Assembly: GCA_013397935.1 (NCBI GenBank)
Contig: VZRN01005010.1
Location: 1,751,169-1,815,168 of the forward strand
Direction: 5' to 3'
From: Dasyornis broadbenti
Lineage: Eukaryota > Chordata > Aves > Passeriformes > Dasyornithidae
Length of the DNA: 64,000 bases
The notes beneath the pieces are model-generated. The model saw nothing but the letters and a program-made list of their open reading frames with translations, ran no database searches and was not told the origin of the DNA. A program made the position numbers and the translations under genes. Positions 39,815 to 52,076 of the stretch are shown here, in pieces (position 1 is the first letter of the stretch; each line of letters starts with the position of its first letter).

Positions 39815-40678
39815 TAAGAAGAAAGATCCAGGCAGCTACAGGCAAGTCAGCCATCCCTCAATACCTGGGAAGGTGGTGGATCAACTAATCCTTCCAGAAA
39901 AGATTTCCAAACATAGGAAGTACAAGAAGGTGATTGGCAGTAGTTAGTGTGGATTTATAAACAAATGTATTTACTTAGGGGGGTGGCAGAGGAAATCTTC
40001 CATGCTTCTGTAGTTACTCAGGATTTTAAAAAATAAGACATACATTCCTTCTGTGAAAGAAATTAATGGTTACACACTGACTCTTTACTCCACTCTTATG
40101 AGACTCCACCTGGAATGCTGAATATGAGGACATGGATTTGGAGTAAGTCCAGAGGAGGTCACAAAGACAAGCAGAGGGCTGGAGCACCTCTTCTTTTAAA
40201 ACAGGCTGGGAGAGTCTGTGTTGCTCAGGCTGGAGAAGAGAAGGTGTTGGGAAGACATAGCAGTTTTCCAGTACAGGAACGAGCCTACAGAGGAGCTTAC
40301 AAAAGAGCTACACAGACTTTTTACCAGGGTATGTAGTCACTGGACAAGGGGGAATGGCTTCAAACTGAAAGAGGGAAAAATTATTTTAGATACAAGGAAG
40401 AAATTTTTCACTGTGAGAGTGATGAGACACTGGAACAGGTTGCCCAGAGAGGTGATGGGTCCCCTTTCCCTGGAAACATTCAAGGTCAGACTGAATGGGG
40501 CTCTCAGCAACCTGATCTTTTTTAAGGTGTTTTTTCCCTGGAAACATTCAAGGTTGGGTTGGATTGACCTCTGAACAACCTGATCTATTTTAAGATGCCC
40601 CTGCTCATCAGAGGGGTGTTGGACTAGATGGCCTTTATAGGTCCCCTCTAACCCAAAATATTCTCTGATTCTATGATT
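39815..40678 (+). mobile_element. CR1 LINE, internally deleted copy
   Basis: Plus-strand CR1 in two pieces. The first (about 39815-39970) encodes a piece of the reverse transcriptase: DPGSYRQVS from 39825, then IPGKVVDQLI and KKVIGSS, ending at a stop at 39945. The second (about 40085-40678) starts with the end of the CR1 open frame (a tgagactccacctggaatgctg block). It continues through the 3' UTR with its typical gaggaggtcacaaag, gagggctggagcacctct and gaacaggttgcccagag blocks, and ends in ggactagatggcc and ctgattctatgatt. Most of the catalytic region between the pieces is missing, so the copy is dead. The ORF2 product would normally nick DNA and reverse-transcribe CR1 RNA. A 68-bp tandem duplication lies within the 3' UTR (40465-40597). 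Confidence 0.93.
40465..40597 (+). repeat. tandem duplication inside the CR1 3' UTR
   Basis: The unit tttccctggaaacattcaag...caacctgatct.ttttaag occurs at about 40465-40530 and again at 40533-40597, a period of 68 bases. The copies have diverged in the middle (actgaatggggctctcagc against gttggattgacctctgaac). Other CR1 3' ends known to me carry this block once, so the duplication probably arose in this copy or its immediate source. Confidence 0.85.
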
Positions 40679-43600
40679 ACTACCTTGCAGTCTGTGTCAG
40701 TGCACTTTCAAATAGGCAAATTTCTAATACCAAACAAGCTGTGAAAGACAAGCGTATTTTCTCTCAGTGCTTTTCAAAGCTGTTCAAAAGCATTACACAA
40801 GAAAACCAATGTAATTTCTCTTTGTAGAAAAATAAATTAATAACTGAAGACCCCAAAATGAGTGACATAAATTTTAATTAATAAAGATAAATACAAGATC
40901 ACAATAACCATGGGGCAACCATTCTGTTCAATAAATTTTTTTCTACTGCAAACAGCATAACAGTAACTTTTTCAGTTCAATGCAGGGCGTTGTGCTAGAA
41001 ACTTGAGAAAAAAATGAAAATAACAGCACTGATGTATCCTCTATCCAATTATTTGACTGTTACTTTCTCTGTTAATTGTGGAAAACATTTTTTTCTGGGT
41101 TTATCAGCTACTACAGCCTCCCCTCAAGTCAGAGTAATAATCCAGACCAAGGATACTACACACATTCATCAAAGTAAACACAGGCAACCTAAGTATGTAC
41201 AGCCATCCGCCTGCTGCAAGTTTCCACCCTGCTGTGATCAGGACAGCCACCTGACAGTAAATCTTTAGCGCATTACTTATTGCCAGTATTGACAAGACAT
41301 TTCCTGCTGAGAGTAGCTGAATGTTTCTGCATTAGTACACTCTGTCTCTTATCATAGCTACCGGGTTTCCAAGTCCCTTACATGGGTAAAGGTGAGCGTT
41401 TCAGGCTGAGGGAATTGGGTGGTGACCCCTTTTTCTGGCAGAGATCTCCAAAGATGAGCACGCTCACAGCAAACGCAGAAATGTTTTTATTCTCAAAGAT
41501 ATAACAGAATGATGTCAAGATGTTTTCTACCAGACTGTGAATATAAGCCAAGAAAACAACATATTTCACCAGATCTGGGCTACATTTCTCTCTGACTCAT
41601 GAAATTTCTCCAGGAGTCCATCACATACTGACAGCACTTTTACTTCCTCTGCCCACACTGAGGAAAGCTGGTGTCTCTTACATGCCTCGAAGCTTGTCTC
41701 AGATTTCTAGTGTAACCTGCAGTTAAGGTTTTGGACCTTATCAGGACAGTCTCACAGGACATTATGAATTGAAAGTAGAAACTAGAATAATCTTTTTTTC
41801 CACACTGAATGATTCTACACATATCATCCTCTGGGTGACTTCAGATAATTCACAAAACTGTTTACAAAAGTCCTAGCTGAAACCCCAGTGGACAAAAAAG
41901 GTCACATCTGGGGAAAGGCATGAATTAGCAAAAAGTTCCATGGAAGAGCAAGAGTAAAATTTTAATATAGGATATTGTGTGGTTAGAAGATAACAGTTCA
42001 AAAGAGAGGAGGCATAAAATAAATTTAAATAGTGTTAATTTGGTTCCTTCCTTCTTTTATGATTTATATTTTTCTTTGCAGTCCTTTTCATATCAAATTT
42101 AGTTTACCTGTACCAGTACCGAAACTCCATTGGCAATTTCCCCAACCTTTCTTTTCCATCAATGCCTTATCAGCATAGCTAACACTGCTGCCCTGCAAAG
42201 CTCAAATTACTCTTTTTCTCATTCAGAAAAGCATGCAGACCTTCAAAGAAGTTTCCATCTACTCTCCAAACTGTCAGCTTGTCATAGGAATCAGATTCTT
42301 GACAACCTGCAGGCCTGACAGAATGAACAAGCCAAACCCCAAATCTTTTAAAAATGAAACAGAAAAGGTGAAGGTGTTCACCTTCACTATTTTGTATCAG
42401 TGGTAGTCTCTCAGTTACACTGAAGAGATCCAGTTTCTAACTTCAGCCCTCATGCTGAGAAGATGACTCCTCTGTGCTATGCTTTGCTGCAGAAAATGTA
42501 AATATTTGTCCATTGTTGTACCACAGTCTGTCTCCCTCCTTCTGCTCTGTTTATGCTGCAGTGACATACTGTACTAGTAATGCTGTTATTCTCTCTCCCG
42601 TCTATCTTCCAAAGCCACCAGCAAGGATTAATCAGCAAGGATGAATTGCACTGAAATTCAGAGGTGCATAAGGTATACAGTTTATAGTCTAGAAAGGGAC
42701 TAGAGAAAATACTACCAAAAAATAAATTAAAAGTCACTGAAACCAGTCAGGTATCAGAGGTGTCAGTTGGTTCTTTAAACAAGGAACCTGTCAATCATAA
42801 CAAGTGACAGAGTTATTAATAGTTTTGATGTATGCACACCTAATGTATAGTGCTACATTTCCCTTCTATTCATTTATTTTTAAACTTTAACTCTGGTCCA
42901 ACACAAGGACAATGGCCTCAGGCACATCTCATGTAAAGGCTGACACGAGATGCTGTGCATCTCCTGTTCTCATTGGATTAAAAGCACTGGAATCTCTAAG
43001 GCCATTTAGTCCATAGTTGGTACTGTCCTCTACAAAGTGGTCTCACTGCTGCCCTGTCAATGTAGTTTACAAATTGTGATCTTAAAGATCTGTCAGTTGT
43101 GTGAATATCAAATCTTTGCTACAAACCATATTCGTCATATCTGCTTTCACATTTATTTTATGCAACTTTGCCCCCACTCACATGCTCCAATCTATTTACT
43201 GTTTCTGAGTTTAAAGAATGTAGTAATTGCTGAAATGAGTGAAACTACCACACAACACTCTGCAAGACCACATTGGGTGTTAATGTTAACAAGTCCTCTG
43301 ATGGTTCAAAAATGAGTTAAAATATATATTTCCAATACAGCCAAGTTTAAAACATACTGTAAGGCTTCCTTCAGCTTCTATGTATTTTATAATGCCTCCT
43401 GAATATTTCCCACTTGTGACCTTGAAGCTCAGATTTTTATTTATTGCCAATTAATTTCTTCCTAAGGAAGGACTGAATCAGGGCTATATTAAGGATGAAC
43501 ACAATCATTTCCAAACTGTCAAAAGAGCCAAACAGTCCCCAAAGAATGAAATATTTCAGAACAACAATAGTAATCATAGCATCATAAGATAATTTGGAAC

Positions 43601-46600
43601 AGGGACCACTGGTTTGGCTGGGGACTGGAAATTTCTATGTCCTTTTTTTCCTAACTTCATACTCCGTAGTAAAATCAGTTTAATGGTCTCCAGTGCATTT
43701 TGCCTATGGTAAAAAACACATGGCAAAGATGATTTCCTTATCTTAGCCAACAAAGATAAGGGTACCTCAACCCTCTCCTGACACCTGAGGATTCCCAGCA
43801 CACCTATGTACAGATCTTCCCATAATTTTGCTGGAGGGAGAAGTATCCCCAGAGAGGGGGCAGAAAAGACACTCTGCCTGCTTCCTGTTGCTCCACCTCC
43901 CCACCTTGGACAAGAGCAAATCCCAGAGGACACAGGCTAGGACAACGCTTACAGGTACTGCAGCAGCAGTGCTCCCTTGTTGTGGTATCCCGAGCACATT
44001 TAGAATAAAAAATAAAAATTCAACCGTTATACCAAATTACTGCTCACCCGTGAGCCACAGGATGCTGTCCTAATGAATCATTATTTATTAATTTTATAGC
44101 ACAATACAAGCAGCCCTCAGCTTCCTTCCCTCACAAATCAATAGCATAAATATGCAACCTTTACTGGCAGGAGCTGATCCCTATTGAATTCGTGATCAGC
44201 ATGAGAAAAAGCAACAAGCAATATTTTTTTGTTATACCAAAAAAGTCCCCAGTAGGAATGATAAAGAAGGAAGAAATATCAATTCTGATAAAAGAATGTA
44301 GGTGGCATTAAAACTTCATATAAATTTAATTAACTACAAGCCTTATTATTTATTTTAATAATAAAATGTGTATATACATTGATTTGCCCTTTGAGGTGGG
44401 TGCTATACGAAAAAGACAGAACAAAAAGGCAGGGATGATGGCCCATTATACAGTTAGGAAAAAAAAAGCATAACTCAAACGTGAATCATTACAATACTGG
44501 CTTAGCATTTTAATCTAAGACATCTGATTTCTGTTTCAATGCTAAACTACAGAATGTTCAGTGGTTTTTCAAGCCACACAGGGATTAAATTAGTAATTTT
44601 TTATGAGCACAAAACATCAAGACATAAAATGAAATTTCAAAACAAAAGCAACAGTAAGAAGGGAAAATGACCAAATATTCCTAAAAAGTCCTGAAAGTCT
44701 CAAAACTTAAGTTTTCCTTATTAAAAATGCCTTTTTTTTCTTTTTTAGTTTGTGTTGAAAGCTGAACTTTCTCAGTCTGTACAAGCATTAGCAACCTAGA
44801 ATAGCTATGCTGAAAAAAAAAAAAGCAAAGGTTCAACCAAAAAAAAAAGCATATATACAGCAGTATTATCCTGGTGAACTCTTAAGATTGTTGCTTTCAT
44901 CTGCTCATGGAGGACATTCTTCCCAATGCCTTGGTTCCCAATGTTTCCAGTCACTGTAAATAGGATCCCAAAGAGACTTTAAACTGAAGTTTTGCCCTAA
45001 CAAATTTAAACTTCCTTCATCTGCATGTAGAAAACCAAAATTCCCTGCACTTGTTTGTATTCTCAAGCAGAAATTGTTTCAATTTTTTTCTAGCTACATT
45101 TTTTTTCTGAGGCAGAATTTGGTTGATATTAAAGGAAATAAGCATGGAGTGGTTGAACTATGAACATAATTTTTCATAAGACAAAATCTCGTGCCATGTT
45201 TCGAATTTGTAATCAATCTCATCTCCAAAAGGAAGACAGGTTTGGGATTAGGATTTCTGTTCTCAGAAATCTAACTATGTACCCTGATCAAAACTTGTAA
45301 GTTTCATCTCTGTTCCATTTATGACAAATGCAAGTATTCCAGAAAAAAATACTGCTGATATAGTCACAGCACCAATTTTTTATGAGCGTGAATCCTCAGG
45401 ACTCAAAAATTCATGGAAAGTCATGCAGACATAGACATGAAATTCATGCAAAATCATTAAAGTCAGGCACATGTAATCAAAGTTTTAAACAAAAACCAGA
45501 AGAAATAAGTAAAAAAAAAATATTCTGGAATTACTCACATGATTAGAAACTTACAAATACACATTGAAAATCTTTTCCTAGGTACATTGAATGATTAGTT
45601 CTACAATAAAGTCACTTTTTATTATATCAATTTGGATTGCATGGCCTTATTTCCATATACTTCTCTTCTTTAAACTTACCTGCTGCAACAAAGTAGAAAA
45701 TACTGTCCCATCACCAGGCTAATAGCAATTATGATTAATGTAATTAAAATGAGAAACATCCCACAAACTTAGATGTTATCTGCTTTATTTTCCTCTGTTG
45801 GTATGTTCTAATAATTTATTTTTACTTCCACTTTAATAATTATTTTACTATTTCATATTAGTTTGCTTTTGATAAATTAAATTCAACACACCAAGGGACC
45901 TCAAAGCAAATTAGCTGTTAGCTGCATCAGGCTTTAAAGATCCAAAACGAGATATTGTTTTTCCCTCAGAGGCCTCCATAAATATACATGAGACATACTG
46001 TGAAAGGGCTGAAACTGGCAGCTCCAAGGTTAGATTTCTGTAATCAGAAATATGTTTTGTTTTCTGATTCCTCCTCTTCCCTCCCGTTGAAGATATGTAG
46101 TCTTGAATCTAAAATGTCTCAGAAATTAAAAAAAAATTAAAAATTGATCAGCAATTATGCACCAAGGAAATTCTATTAATATGTTCTTCATATAACATGG
46201 TCTTCAGATATGGTCTGTGGTCTTCAGATTACATGGAATGACTATTACGTAAACTTTTTTCCAAATTCAGTTTTTCATTATCTAGTCTAGAACCAGTCCA
46301 CAATAAAAGTCCTGAACACAGAGAGGGCTTGTCCCAGGATCTAAAGGATCAGCTGTTTTGCTTTTTGGTCCTATCCATCTTGGCCAGCCGTACCTGCCAA
46401 TGTAGGCATTGGCTGAGATATCCCCATGTCATTTCTATCCTCACTTGTTATTCTTGTACCCCCTCCCCCATGCCTAACCTTCCCCATCTCTTCTTGCATT
46501 GAGCCCATCAGCTTTGTGAACTCCATTTTCGGGGTGACAATCAGCATGCCATCATGCTAGTGGCATGCCTGAGGTCACCCTTCACACCACCAAGCAATTA

Positions 46601-46739
46601 TACATATCAGAAGTAACCCACTGCTACTTATGCAAATCTATACATTAGTGTAAAACTGGTGTAAACTAGAGCTGATTTTTAGGACTGTTCTCAGAAATCC
46701 TGCTGTCAAGATGAAATATTATCATATCACTTTAGCTTT
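40679..46739. other. unique non-coding DNA
   Basis: No gene recognised. Frames of up to 119 codons on the minus strand around 43574-43997 occupy a patch of higher GC and have no recognisable domain. A weak similarity to MIR-type SINEs near 44380-44460 is too diverged to annotate. Confidence 0.55.
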
Positions 46740-46868
46740 CTGTACCTAAATTAATCTCATATAATTTAACTATCCCTTTGCACTTTTGTCCTTGTCTCTC
46801 ACAAGTAATGTTTGTAAAGTACCTTAAAGTTTTGTAGTAAAGGTGCTATTAAATTATTATTACTATTT
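46740..46868 (+). mobile_element. ancient MIR/CORE-SINE-like 3' tail
   Basis: The wording gtttgtaaagtaccttaaag followed by gtaaaggtgctattaaattattattac closely follows the 3' tail shared by old amniote MIR/CORE-SINEs (tgtaaagcgcttt..., gaaaggcgctatataa, then an ATT repeat). The 5' part cannot be followed with certainty, so the start is approximate. Such elements are relics of early amniote age and inactive in birds. Confidence 0.5.
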
Positions 46869-48511
46869 GATTTTAAATTAAATCATTTCATCTGTTTGAC
46901 ACACTGTGAATTCACTTCCTTTTCTTCCCTCCAGCTCCTTAACTCATACTAAAAACCAGTTAAATGCTACAGTCTTAAGAGGTAAGCAAGTGATGTTGAT
47001 GTTCACAAGTCCTGTTCCCAACAGAAAACTCTGGACTCCTTTCAGGATGTCTATTCAGCGTTGGACCACTGAGAGAAATTATGCTGGTGTCACAAAAGGC
47101 TTCTGGATGTCCACCTGGATGCAGGCAAGATTAAAATACTGGTATTTGAATAAAGGTGCTCACAAGTGAATTACCAACCATCAATGTGAAAGAAATTACC
47201 CGCTACTTTTTTTTAGGTAAATTTCCTTCCTATAATTTGTTTGCTATATATACATATATAAATCTATTAAAACTGTGGCAAAGCTATAGGTTTGAGAGTA
47301 CTGCCATGACCAGATAATCTCTTTGTTCACTTATTTTGAGAGATGATCTATTAAGTTCAGGAAGAAAAATGTGCTACTTGGCATCTCTGCACAGAAGCAT
47401 CTGACAAATATGCGAAAGATGACCTTACGGCTCCAAAGAGCTCTTGAGATAATTGATCTACAAACACACACATTATCAGACAGCAAAGCAAATTATAACC
47501 AGCCACTAAAGGCACCAGTGGCTCAATAAATGATTTCCTGACATTTCAGTATATTACAGACACAGTGTATCTTTCCTTTGGGGTTCACATCACAGCAGAT
47601 CTATTTTCTTTGTAAACTCTAGATGGAGATGTACAAAAAGAAAAAAAAAAGAATCTAAACAAAGCCATAAATATAATGGCAGGTTTGACTTTTGAAAATG
47701 AAAATGTCTTGCTAGGCTATTTGCTCAAAAGCTAGACCATGGCAACAGTTTTCTGCAGGTTTTCCTGTGTGGTACTTTACGTGATTGTGTGGTGCAGTAC
47801 TGTATGTATTTTCCCAGAAAAAATAGGACATAAAAAGCCTTACATTTAAACTGACAGGATATGATTAAAGTAGCTTTTTCTCTCTTTGACATCTATACAT
47901 ACAACAAGAGTAGATGAGACCTCTGACTGTTCAGATTATTGTTCTTCCTCCCTCTCCAAATAAGTACAAAACCTCCCCAAATCCAGTTCCAGAAAACTGA
48001 ATGGCTCAGAGCACTAACAATTCTGCATGTACATTTTGACATCCCCAGTCATCAACTCAAATTTATGCCAAGAGAAGAGTGACTAAAAAATCCAAGAGTG
48101 TGCATGGCTGTATATGAAGACCTGATGATTCCAGGCACAGTCCCTGTGGACAGCTGTCTGTACAGCCATAACTGTTACCTTCACTGGCAGTTTCTCAGCT
48201 GGTAAGAATAAATGTTCACAGAGCTAATTTCTTACATCTAGTGGCACACGAAGCCAGCATACAGATGTTTGAACAGCTAACACAGCAAGAGTAAGTACTT
48301 ACACATTTCTTTTTGTCAAAACACTCTGAGCAATATAATTCTGTTTACCAACCTGTGGAATTTCAGGAATTATTCTGTAAACAAAATTTTGATTGCTTTT
48401 GGATATAAGAGTAAAAATTGCTTCTCTGAATGAGAGTACCTTAAGATTTCCAGACATCTCCTAAGAAGAGGAAAAAAGGATGTTTAGAAGTATCCACTAA
48501 AGTTTGTTCAC
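46869..48511. other. unique non-coding DNA
   Basis: No gene or repeat recognised apart from short A runs. An 87-codon frame at 46906-47169 shows no domain. Confidence 0.6.
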
Positions 48512-48931
48512 TGTTGTGGTTTGAGCCTGGCCAAATGCCAGGTTACGCCTCTGTGAAAAACATATTTAAGATGAAATCAAAACAATGGGTGCACGCACTT
48601 TTCCTTAGCCAGAGGAGGAGGAGTAGGTGAGAGTGTGTGAGGGAAAACAACATGGAGAGACCAAGGTCAGTGGAGAAGGAGGGCGAGGGGGAGCTCCAGG
48701 CGCCGGAGCTCTGCAGCCTCTGCAGGCCGTGGTGAGTAGCCCATGGTGAAGCAGGGGTGCCCCTGCAGCCCATGGGTGCCCACGGGAAATGCTGAGATCC
48801 ACTCGCCCATGCTGAAGCGAGAGGATGCCCTGGAGCAGGCCGTGGTCCAGAGGGAGTCCTAATGGAGAAACAGGCCTTGACTTGCACCCTGAGACTGAAC
48901 TGAGTGTCCCACATGGAGTGGGTGGGTGCCT

Positions 48932-48961
48932 GAGAGAGAGAGAGATAGAGAGAGAGAGAGA
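48932..48961 (+). repeat. (GA)n microsatellite within the LTR
   Basis: A GA dinucleotide run of about 30 bases interrupted once by GATA. It lies in the middle of the LTR and probably expanded after insertion. Confidence 0.95.
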
Positions 48962-49322
48962 AGTCCAGTAAAGAGAAGAAGCCTTGCTCCCGAGATGGAA
49001 ACGGCCCGGCTCAGAGGTCTGTACCCCGTGGAAGATGGACCCCACGCCGTAGCAGTTTTGGGGAGACTGCTTGCCTGTGTGGGGACCAGCATCACTGTAG
49101 CAGTGTCGGGCAGACTGCCGACGGTGAGACCCATGGCTACGCAGAGGAAAAGAGTCTCTCCCTGGGCAGGGGAAGAAGATCTGGGTGAGGAACTGACCTA
49201 ACCCTCCCTCCATACCTTGTTCCCTTGTGCAGCTGCTGGGAAGGAGGGAATGGGGTGAGTGAAGAATCGGTGGCCTTGAAGGGTTTATTTTACCTCTCAT
49301 TTACTCCTCTGACTCTGTTAGC

Positions 49323-49328
49323 AATAAA
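49323..49328 (+). promoter_or_regulatory. polyadenylation signal of the LTR
   Basis: AATAAA lies about 135 bases before the 3' end of the LTR, in the place expected for the R/U5 boundary of such elements, and is followed by a T-rich stretch (cctgttttgcctattt). Confidence 0.6.
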
Positions 49329-49464
49329 TTAGATCACTTTGCAACCTAAGTTAGTCCTGTTTTGCCTATTTGAGTGCGTCTTCTCCCGGGTTTCCTTATC
49401 TCAACTCATGAGCCCTGGGTGTGGGTGTGTTAATTTGGGGGGTACCTGGCATTTGGCCAGGCTA

Positions 49465-49495
49465 ATCATCTTCTATTTTTTCATCATCTTCTATT
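49465..49495 (+). repeat. 13-bp direct repeat at the LTR 3' edge
   Basis: atcatcttctatt occurs at 49465-49477 and 49483-49495, immediately after the terminal repeat of the LTR, just where the LTR should have its final bases. It may record the event that removed the LTR terminus. Confidence 0.85.
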
Positions 49496-51942
49496 CCACT
49501 TCATAAGCTGCACACACATAATGTAATCCTAAATAAGTAAAAATAGGATAACAATAAAAACATACACGGAAGTCAGTTGACTCGTATTTATTTAATATTT
49601 ATAACAAGAAAAGAGAACAGAAATATAATAGAACCCATCTCAGTGTTTTAACACTATGATATGGCATTCATTTCTTGTCTTGCCTTTTGTTGCTCATTTT
49701 GTATGTGTCTTTAGAAATTAATTTTTTAAGCAAAAGTCACTCACTTTTATCTTTTCTGATTCAGAATAAAAACAGGAAGAAAATGGCCTGCAATATAAAA
49801 ACCACTATTCTCAAAGAAAGAGACAAAGCATTTCATAATCAGGCACCTCTAAGTTCTCTCCTTAGATTTTTAAGCCAGCAGTATATTGCTTTATCATCAT
49901 TGTTTGATCTACAGCTGTGTCGTAAAAGCAAAAGATTAACATAATCATAATCAATGGAAATACCAATTTTTAAAATGAATTTTTCTTTTTCTTTTTTTCC
50001 CCGATGATATTCCATGCACAAAAGAAAATAGCTCAGTTACAGTTTTAGGTTCTTTTCCACTCACTCTTTATTACTTTGTCTTATGTATTTCTTCCCATAA
50101 GAACTGAATTATATTGAGATTTCTAATGATTTTACCTGTTTGGGTGGGATGCCTCTTTGCACAGGCAAACTTTTCACATTTCAGAATCCACTGCAATCTT
50201 ATTAATGTTAGTATATGTATTTTGCACACATTTTTGAAAAATATACTAAATCAAGACATTTTTAAAACAATTCTTGGTGACAACTGGATGCCATATATGG
50301 GCATATCTCCATATACAGATAATGGGGAAGTGGATTCTGGAATAAGATTTTTGACCTTGAGTGTCAGGAAAGGCATAGCTTCTTCTGCAAGCAGGGAATG
50401 AATATAACTGATTTACATTGCCAAGATCTCAGCTAGGCAGTAGATATTGTTTTGCAAAAGTTTCTATGTATTATTTTTACAGAAAGTGGGCAGGATGGGT
50501 CAGGGGAGGGGAAGAGAAAGATTAAAATCCACTAACTTGCATTTACACTTGCAGCAGAGTTGCAGAAATGCTAGTTCATTAGCAAAAGGCTTACTTTTCT
50601 TTAAATATGCTTATGGTCAGCATTTTGTCATTCTTAGTATAGTAAATCCAATGTATCTTTTTCATAAAGAGCTGGATTCTCTTCTGCTTTGTGTGTTAGT
50701 AACAGAATGATTAAGTAAGGTCTGAGTTGCATTGAAAGATTCAGAAATTTGTGCTTGCAGTACAATTCTGAGAATAATTTGGATTAAGATCAATGATCAT
50801 AAATTGATTTTTTTCTGTATTTGGCATTATGGATATTTCTGTTTCATTTCACAAATCATTTGCACTGATCAGCAGGTGGTAAAAATATTAGCTTAGGTGG
50901 ACCTGGTATAAGAACAACAATTTATAACCAATATGTGGGCAAATAATCTATTCATTTTGAAAACAACAAAACTACATACAGAACTGTCTAAATGAGACCT
51001 AATGAAATGTTATACTTACTTCCGGACAGGAATTAAAAATGAAAATGTATTGTCTTCCCTTTGCAGTACTGAAGTAGGTGTGGGTACAGCTCCTCACCTT
51101 ATCTGCAGTGCTGTTGATCAGCATGTGCTTGATATCAGCCAAAGCTATCAAACAGCTTCCACTCCACCTCCAGCAGCAACACTCCTTGCCCTGAGCAAAA
51201 TGTGATCTTTTTAACAAGTCCATGAAATGAGAGGGAAACATAGCACAGCCTTCTAAAATAAGTGCGTTGGCACAACTGAATATCCATGATCAAGGCAGGG
51301 AACTCTTATCACTACCATCCAAAAAACATGCAAAGCAAATGCTAGTACAACTTGTCTGCTGGAACAAATGGAGGAAAAAAAGATACAGAAATCTGTGAAG
51401 ACACAGAGCCTCTTTGCACCTCTGGGGAAGTCTGCATCTGGTTTATTCTAAAATGTAAGTTTTTCTATGTAATCACCCAAAAGAAAACACAGTTTTAAAT
51501 CCATTCATATATAGTTGAATATGAATGTCTCATAAATCTACCTGTAGGAGTGTTTTGTGTTTAATATGCACATCTTTATATTGAAAAGAAGGATGTAGTC
51601 ACCAGTGGTTTCCTTCCAGCTAAAGATGAAATAAATACTCACTGTAAAAATAATCCATTTCTGTTTATCTTCTGCCAATCTGTCAATTTTCAGCAATAAT
51701 GATAACAAAGTTATAAGCTGAAAATAAGACTCTAAATCACTGAAAGCCATTGCTTCTAATAAAGAGCAGGATATGCTTCTTTAAGCCATTATTTTCTTCA
51801 AGAAGTCAGATTTCCCAATGCAGTAGAATGCCTCTATACAAAGCATCACAAAGTGGAAAATCCTCTTGAGATTCTCCATAATCAAAATATTTCCATAGGA
51901 AGTAGCAAGTGAAGCAAGTGAAGTAAAAATAACAGCTGTGGT
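49496..51942. other. unique non-coding DNA with one acceptor-like frame
   Basis: No known gene. At about 51065 the sequence ccctttgcag resembles a splice acceptor and is followed by a plus-strand frame of about 46 codons that ends in a TGA at 51203-51205. Its composition is more protein-like than that of its neighbours, but the product is not recognised. Confidence 0.4.
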
Positions 51943-51988
51943 TCTTTGGTTTGGTTTGTATTGTTGTGGGGGTTTTGTGTTTTTTTTT

Positions 51989-52028
<40 letters not shown>

Positions 52029-52076
52029 TTTTTTTTTTTTTTAATTTCTTAAAATTTNNNNNNGTTTTTTTTTTGG
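51943..52076. repeat. T/G-rich tract with poly-T runs
   Basis: Begins ggttctttggtttgg and runs into T37 (51991-52027), a single G, T14 and, after the gap, T10. Such tracts are error-prone in sequencing and assembly, so the true length is uncertain. Confidence 0.95.
52058..52063. other. assembly gap, six N
   Basis: Six undetermined bases inside the poly-T region. The small number suggests unresolved consensus or a nominal gap and does not measure missing DNA. Confidence 0.99.

Larger units (their letters stand above)
48512..49464 (+). mobile_element. solo LTR of an avian ERVL-type endogenous retrovirus
   Basis: Starts with TG in tgttgtggtttgagcctggcc and carries near its two ends a perfect 20-base inverted repeat (48524-48543 and 49444-49463; agcctggccaaatgccaggt and its complement). 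Inside are GC-rich blocks that repeat gcagcccatggtg- and ccccgtggaag-like wording, a (GA)n tract, AATAAA at 49323-49328, and a ccttatctcaactcatgagccc block near the 3' end. This order is that of the abundant avian ERVL-type LTRs, read in sense orientation. No internal retroviral region or second LTR is present, so this is a solo LTR left by recombination. Its last bases, expected to mirror the 5' terminus, are missing or altered after ggct. No clear target-site duplication was found. Long minus-strand frames inside it reflect GC content only. Confidence 0.88.

Noticed and set aside
43570..43640. Possible CR1 3' end (aatcatagcatcataag followed by cagggaccac)
   Set aside because: The similarity covers a few words only and no further CR1 block follows in either orientation.
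43574..43997. 119- and 76-codon overlapping minus-strand frames
   Set aside because: They overlap each other and a plus-strand frame in a patch of higher GC, with no domain or splice pattern.
44380..44470. Possible MIR-type SINE (gtgctatac, cccattatacag)
   Set aside because: The matches are short, separated and not in a convincing order.
48605..49300. 231-codon minus-strand open frame, with overlapping frames on both strands
   Set aside because: It lies wholly inside the GC-rich solo LTR, runs antisense to it, and its serine, proline and leucine-rich wording comes from (GA)n and GC-rich repeats.
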